Shown: piece after piece, positions 59,989-64,000 of the stretch
Layout of the letters: each line of letters opens with the position of its first letter
How positions within the stretch are numbered: position 1 is the first letter of the stretch
Origin: Siphonodentalium dalli
Taxonomy: Eukaryota; Mollusca; Scaphopoda; Gadilida; Siphonodentaliidae
Assembly (NCBI GenBank): GCA_032622095.1
Contig: CP136064.1
Location: 188,471,794-188,535,793 of the forward strand
Reading direction: 5' to 3'
Length of the DNA stretch: 64,000 bases
Notes under the pieces: generated by a model
Database searches by the model: none
The model's input: only the letters and a program-made list of their open reading frames with translations
What the model was told of the DNA's origin: nothing
Program-made: the position numbers and the translations under genes

Positions 59989-60048
59989 GCTGTTCCACTA
60001 TTATATTCTTAACCACCACCTATCCAGTTGTACTTATTATACCCTGAT

Positions 60049-60930
60049 TTGCAAAGAAAACTTGGGGGGGGGGGGTATATTGGATTGAATTTGTCTGTCA
60101 GTATGTCCTCTCGTCCATCCCTCTGTTGGGATGTTTCCATCCTTCCATCAATTTTGTTCTTCTCCACATACATATTAAAGACCGAAATGGTTTATATATT
60201 TTGACTCACATTCAGATTTGTTCAAATGAGTTCATCAGGTCATATAGGTGAGAAGCCAGGGCCATAACTCTTTCCCCCCATAGTTATTCTTCAGAAACCA
60301 TCAGGCCTATTTAGCTTTTGGTATGGAGGGTCCTTTGGTGAGTGGGGTTCAGATTTGTACACGTGAGGTCATTTTTAGGAAACTTTTGAGGAAAATCAGT
60401 TTTCTTCAACTCTTAAAATCTACCGTTTGAAATTTCTAGATGAATAGATCTCATAGATGGGGATTCACATTTGTTCAAATAAGGGCAGAGATAAGAGATT
60501 TAACTCTCAACCACCCACCCTACCTGTATGTATGCTGTTTGATACTGGTATAATAATATATAGATTCCTATTGATTTCTAAGCTACCTGGGTGGAGGCAA
60601 TGAGGCTGTAGATTTGATTTTTCAACCAGTAACAGTCCACATTTTCCTACTTCGGGTTAAACTGTTCGACCGAAATCGCCACAAATGTTAACAGGTCTAT
60701 TTTGCTGATATTTAGTATGAAGGGTTCTTTGGTGTCTGGTATTGAAATTTATTCAGATGTGGTCACCAGGTTAAATAGGGTGGGACCAGGGACATAACTG
60801 TATGTCTCTATAGTCATTCTTAAATTGTCTTCTCAAGAGAGGTTGGACTATTTAGCTTACATATAGTATGGATGATCCTTTAGTGACTGATATTCAGATT
60901 TGTTAACATCAGGTCAACCTGTTAAGAAAT
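60049..60930. mobile_element. Family E-type element related to the 58.6-kb copy
   Basis: TACCCTGATTTGCAAAGAAA and a G run (60064-60075) are followed by a degraded GTCC head. Diverged units share CATAACTCTTTCCCCCCATA, CATCAGGCCTATTTAGCTT and CAGATTTGTTCAAAT with 58569-59135. Confidence 0.65.
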
Positions 60931-61227
60931 GACGGGGGCAATGGGGAGTTAACAATTTTGTGTTTAAAAAATCATTGAAATACCAAATTCATTAAAACAT
61001 CTTCCTTGGAACTACCTAACTGATTAATCTGACATACATGTATGGTGTTTTGGGTCCATGGATAAATGGGGTTCAAACATGTCTAAATGGTTTTATAAAA
61101 AGGCGCTTGTGAGATTGGAAATTTCCAAAAATTGAGAAAGTTTGAGATGTCGGTTGTGAAATTTCAACCCAAGACTTGGGAGTCTGGAGCCCGGTCGGGA
61201 GGGGACTTGTTGAGCTGGAGGAGGGGG

Positions 61228-61300
61228 GTGATCAGTAGTGAACAGTGGGCAATTTCATGGTGGATATTCACCTTGAAATTACCCACTGTACACTACTGAA
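61228..61300. repeat. Hairpin, ~30-bp arms
   Basis: AGTAGTGAACAGTGGGCAAT and TTCATGG pair with TTGAAATTACCCACTGTACA and CTACT around GATATTCACC. Confidence 0.75.
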
Positions 61301-61574
61301 GCCTCTCTAGCCACGTATCGTGTTTAGATCTACTTTTTTCAAAGTGCTTATGAAAAGTTCTGACTATTGTGGTCTCCAGAGTCCCAGTCTCATCAGTCTT
61401 TGCAGTCTGGTGAGCGACCCCACAGTCTTTGACTGTCTTGTTTTTTATACGTTGTTGATATTCTACATGTACTTGCAAATTGTTGCTATATTGTGGTGAC
61501 GTAGAGATGGATTATATCAGCATTTATGATGACATACTAAATCTTCCAGAAATCATGATACATATTCACACAAA

Positions 61575-61692
61575 TACAGTAATGTCCTAAATAATCGACC
61601 CCTAAACCACAGCAGAATTATGGGAATTTTTTTAGAGCATATTTCTGACTAAATCCTGAAAATTTTCCAATATTCTGCTGTGTTTAAAGGGT
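61575..61692. mobile_element. Family A MITE (copy 18), strongly diverged
   Basis: TACAGTAATGTCCTAAATAA and ACCACAGCAGAATTATGGG on the left; CATATTTCTGACTAAATCCT and TATTCTGCTGTGTTTAAAGG on the right. Centre lost. Confidence 0.85.
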
Positions 61693-62081
61693 CATATACT
61701 TTGGGAATTAATGTAGATTAATCAAAAAGCTATAGACCTCTTAGCTTGTGCCATTACTGATCTTGTTTCTTCAAAAAGATGCAGTTTAGAGTATTTTGCA
61801 CATATTCTTTCATTTAAAATTACTATTCCTTGTTTTTAAGACAAAACTATTATTTCTACAAAATAAGAATCTATTTGAACTAATAAACCAATAATACTAG
61901 AAATTAATATTATTCACCCTAAGGTGCTTGATCTGTTCGTGTCCTCTGGATATTTGGTCCTTAGTTGGGAAATCCAGTTTTATATAATGTTTCGCTGATG
62001 TCGAGTATTGTTCTCGATGTCTGAGTCAGTGTGTGAGACAAGTGACATGATGTGAGTGGTAGTTTTGTTTACTGACTAGGT

Positions 62082-62357
62082 TTAGTGAGCTTTGATATAT
62101 CCCTTGTGTGTTGTTGGATTCTTGTTGTAAGAGTTTAAAAAGACCTTGTATAAAGGAATTTTGTCTAGGGGGATATTGGTTTTCACGTGTGGAGGTTTAT
62201 CATGTTTTTTGGCGGGATGTGATAGGACACGCCTTCGTTTGGCGTTCCTATTATCCTTGTTCGAGTTTGGTTCACCTGTGTCGGATTGTTCGACTTTTGT
62301 TTCTGTGGTGAGCCATACATCGCTGGATGATGATGTGGGTGTAATTTGTGTAGTCAT
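62082..62357 (-). other. Unrecognised 91-residue ORF, basic
   Basis: Ser/Thr-rich start, then NRNAKRRRVLSHPAKKH (a possible nuclear localisation signal) and an Asn/Lys-rich end. It lies next to the large inverted repeat at 62382-62701, so it could be part of a mobile element. No domain recognised; overlapping plus-strand frames exist, so it may be chance. Confidence 0.25.
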
Positions 62358-62381
62358 ATAGTAAGTAGTTGGGGTGATTAG

Positions 62382-62701
62382 TTACAAGATTAAAGTATAG
62401 CAAGGGAAGCCTACATGTAACTGTCTTAGTATAGCGTTTGTCAAATTGAGTTCTCATAAGTTGCTTGTTAAGTATGATAACTTAGGTCATTCATAAACAT
62501 AAAAATAATAATAAGTGACAAACACCTGAAGAGCTTATTACCCAAACGAAATCAGTAAACCCACTAAACTATAAACATAGTGAAGTATACCAAATACTTA
62601 TTACCTAAGTTATCATACTTAACAAGCAACTTACGAGAACTCAACTCGAAAACGCTATACTAAGACAGTTAGGCTTCCCTTGCTAAACTTTAATCTTGTA
62701 A
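62382..62701. mobile_element. Large inverted repeat, ~105-bp arms with ~105-bp spacer
   Basis: TACAAGATTAAAGTATAGC through AAGTATGATAACTTAGGT (62382-62487) is inverted at 62600-62701 (ACCTAAGTTATCATACTTAA through TTTAATCTTGTA). The left arm has a few extra bases (ACATGTA). The element is present once in the window. Confidence 0.85.
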
Positions 62702-62816
62702 TAATACTAGAAGAAACAGCCTCTAGTTTCTGTGATTTCCGCAAGGATTCAAAATTCTATAGTTTGAATAATATAATTTGTTTTTACAAATAGTTTTTTC
62801 TGCACAAAAACCTTTT

Positions 62817-63675
62817 TATTATCCCCCGCCAAATTTAAAATTTGCGGGGGATATAGTAATGGGTTCCGTCCGTCCGTCCGTCCGTCTGTCCCGAATTTGT
62901 AAGAGTCATAACTTGAACAAATGTAAATGGATTTCAAAGATTTGTGGTATATGAGTTCACCTGACCATTACCTAGAATGAGTTCGCAAGCCAGGTCTGGC
63001 CAGATATTTTTACCGGAGTTATTGGACTTTGTTTATTATTTTTGTCGAATTTACCAAATAGCAAATAGACGACGTCACAGGGCTCATTTCCACAAATCTC
63101 AACGGATTTCAAAGATATTTGGTATATGAGTTCACATGACCAGTATCTAGAACGAGTTCGCAAACCAGGTCTGGCCGGATATTTTCAGCAGAGTTATTGG
63201 ACTTTATGAGTTCACATGACCAGTATCTAGAACGAGTTCGCAAACCAGGTCCGGCCAGATATTTTGAGCAGAGTTATTGGACTTTGTGTGCAAATGGACG
63301 ACGTCACAGGGCTCATTTCCACAAATGTCAACGGATTTAAAAGATTTTTGGTATATGAGTTCACATGACCAGTATCTAGAACGAGTTCGCAAACCAGGTC
63401 CGGCCGGATATTTTCAGCAGAGTTATTGGACTTTTTTTATTTTTTTTGGTGCAAAAGGACGACGTCACAGGGCTAATTTCCACGAATGTCAACGGATTTA
63501 AAAGATTTTTGGTATATTCGTTCCCATGACCAGTACCTAAAATGAGTTCGCAAGCCAGGCTTTTTGACAAAATCCCACCTCTTGTTTAACACATACTGAG
63601 AACGCAAACATTATTGAGAATGCACTTCCCCAACTGCACAATTCGGCGGGGGATACCGCTGTCTGCGACTGCTTG
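62817..63675. mobile_element. Family E element, (GTCC)n head and five tandem units
   Basis: The palindrome ATCCCCCGCCAAATTT / AAATTTGCGGGGGAT at 62821-62852 and a short (GTCC)n lead to units keyed on GAGTTCRCMTGACCAKTA at 62953, 63128, 63208 and 63357, with a diverged one at 63518. The tail is CGGCGGGGGATACCGCTGTC. Unit spacings vary (175, 80, 149, 161). Minus-strand frames repeating RTRSRYWSCELIYQ are repeat-derived. Confidence 0.85.
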
Positions 63676-63809
63676 TTAATTTTGACTTATGTTATATATC
63701 TCATTTTAAAATCCATCAGTAATATTATGCCGGTAGTTTATAAAAAATTCCTGAGGAACTGAGATTTCTTCGAGGGTCACAAAACTGGTCATCTCAGCAT
63801 GACACTGAC

Positions 63810-63975
63810 TGATAAATTAATAGTATGATTGCCTGTCAGCTCTCAGTTTCGTCAACTCTTCTACGAATCTGGGCACTCCGCTATATAAATGATCGGAAAT
63901 TAGCCGTCCCCCAGGGGGGCTATTACCCTCATTCACATTTGACTTAGTCCTAACAGGTGCTATATTTAAGTTCTT
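63810..63975. repeat. Family L repeat (copy 2)
   Basis: AGTATGATTGCCTGTCAGCT, TCGTCAACTCTTCTACGAA and GGGGGGCTATTACCCTCATT match 57610-57790. It may run beyond the window. Confidence 0.8.
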
Positions 63976-64000
63976 TAGAAGCTATGTGTTTTCTGGGAAA

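Larger units (their letters stand above)
49766..64000 (+). other. CASK: Probable following CASK intron (incomplete)
   Basis: The donor GTAAGT follows the exon directly. No later CASK exon, which should start by completing a Tyr/Phe codon and continue with a Met-Asp-Gly-Ala-Asp-like peptide, was found up to the window end. The intron is therefore probably at least 14.2 kb long. This is an inference from absence. Confidence 0.6.

Noticed and set aside
62953-63570. Tandem repeats with near-regular spacing, considered as a CRISPR array
   Set aside because: The repeated parts are long and imperfect, the spacing varies from 80 to 175 bp, the host is an animal, and the unit sits in a (GTCC)n-headed element.

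Overview
The window is animal nuclear DNA, AT-rich and non-coding over almost its whole length. It is most likely from a lophotrochozoan, probably a bivalve mollusc. The taxonomic guess rests on dense foldback MITEs, tandem-repeat elements headed by (GTCC)n and frequent ACATGTA-type words. It is an inference, because the only recognised host protein is conserved across animals.

The one host gene I can identify is CASK (calcium/calmodulin-dependent serine protein kinase, a MAGUK scaffold), on the + strand. Two consecutive coding exons of its CaM-kinase-like domain are present, at 34089-34201 and 49660-49765. Both have consensus splice sites and their phases join perfectly. They encode the residues equivalent to about 21-58 and 58-93 of vertebrate CASK. 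The intron between them is 15,458 bp. The sequence before 34089 is probably the preceding intron, or upstream DNA, and the sequence after 49765 is probably the next intron. No exon encoding the N-terminus or the rest of the kinase domain was found.

Everything else is a mosaic of transposable elements. Family A is an 18-plus-copy, ~215 bp near-perfect palindrome with ends CAGTAATGCCC and TA target sites (Tc1/mariner-like). Family B is a ~450 bp element with a hairpin at each end and a spacer between. Families C, D and I have CCCTTT ends flanked by TTAA (piggyBac-like). Family E comprises tandem-repeat-cored elements, most with a (GTCC)n head, each with its own core repeat of about 155-190 bp. 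Single elements include a 750 bp hAT-like element at 7141-7890 with an apparent 8-bp target duplication, and a ~2.06 kb element at 508-2564 with 27-bp inverted repeats and seven copies of GTAACAGGACTGACA. There are also MITEs with short TIRs, SINE-like pieces and a LINE/SINE 3' tail.

A retroelement-like SGNH-hydrolase ORF fragment lies at 11442-11912, next to a 100-N assembly gap at 11926-12025. Nested insertions give a relative order: A lies inside C at 5281-5495, with an exact TA duplication, and A lies inside I at 49123-49339 and 54648-54857.

By region: 0.5-2.6 kb is the motif-array element. 3.9-10.2 kb holds A, B and C copies plus the hAT-like element. 10.4-12.6 kb is a GC-richer retroelement region with the gap. 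13.3-28.8 kb is C, B, E and A copies. 29-34 kb leads into CASK exon 2. 34.2-49.7 kb is the CASK intron, filled with A, B and E copies and a second motif array at 42 kb. 49.8-64 kb is the probable next intron, with I, J, A and E copies.
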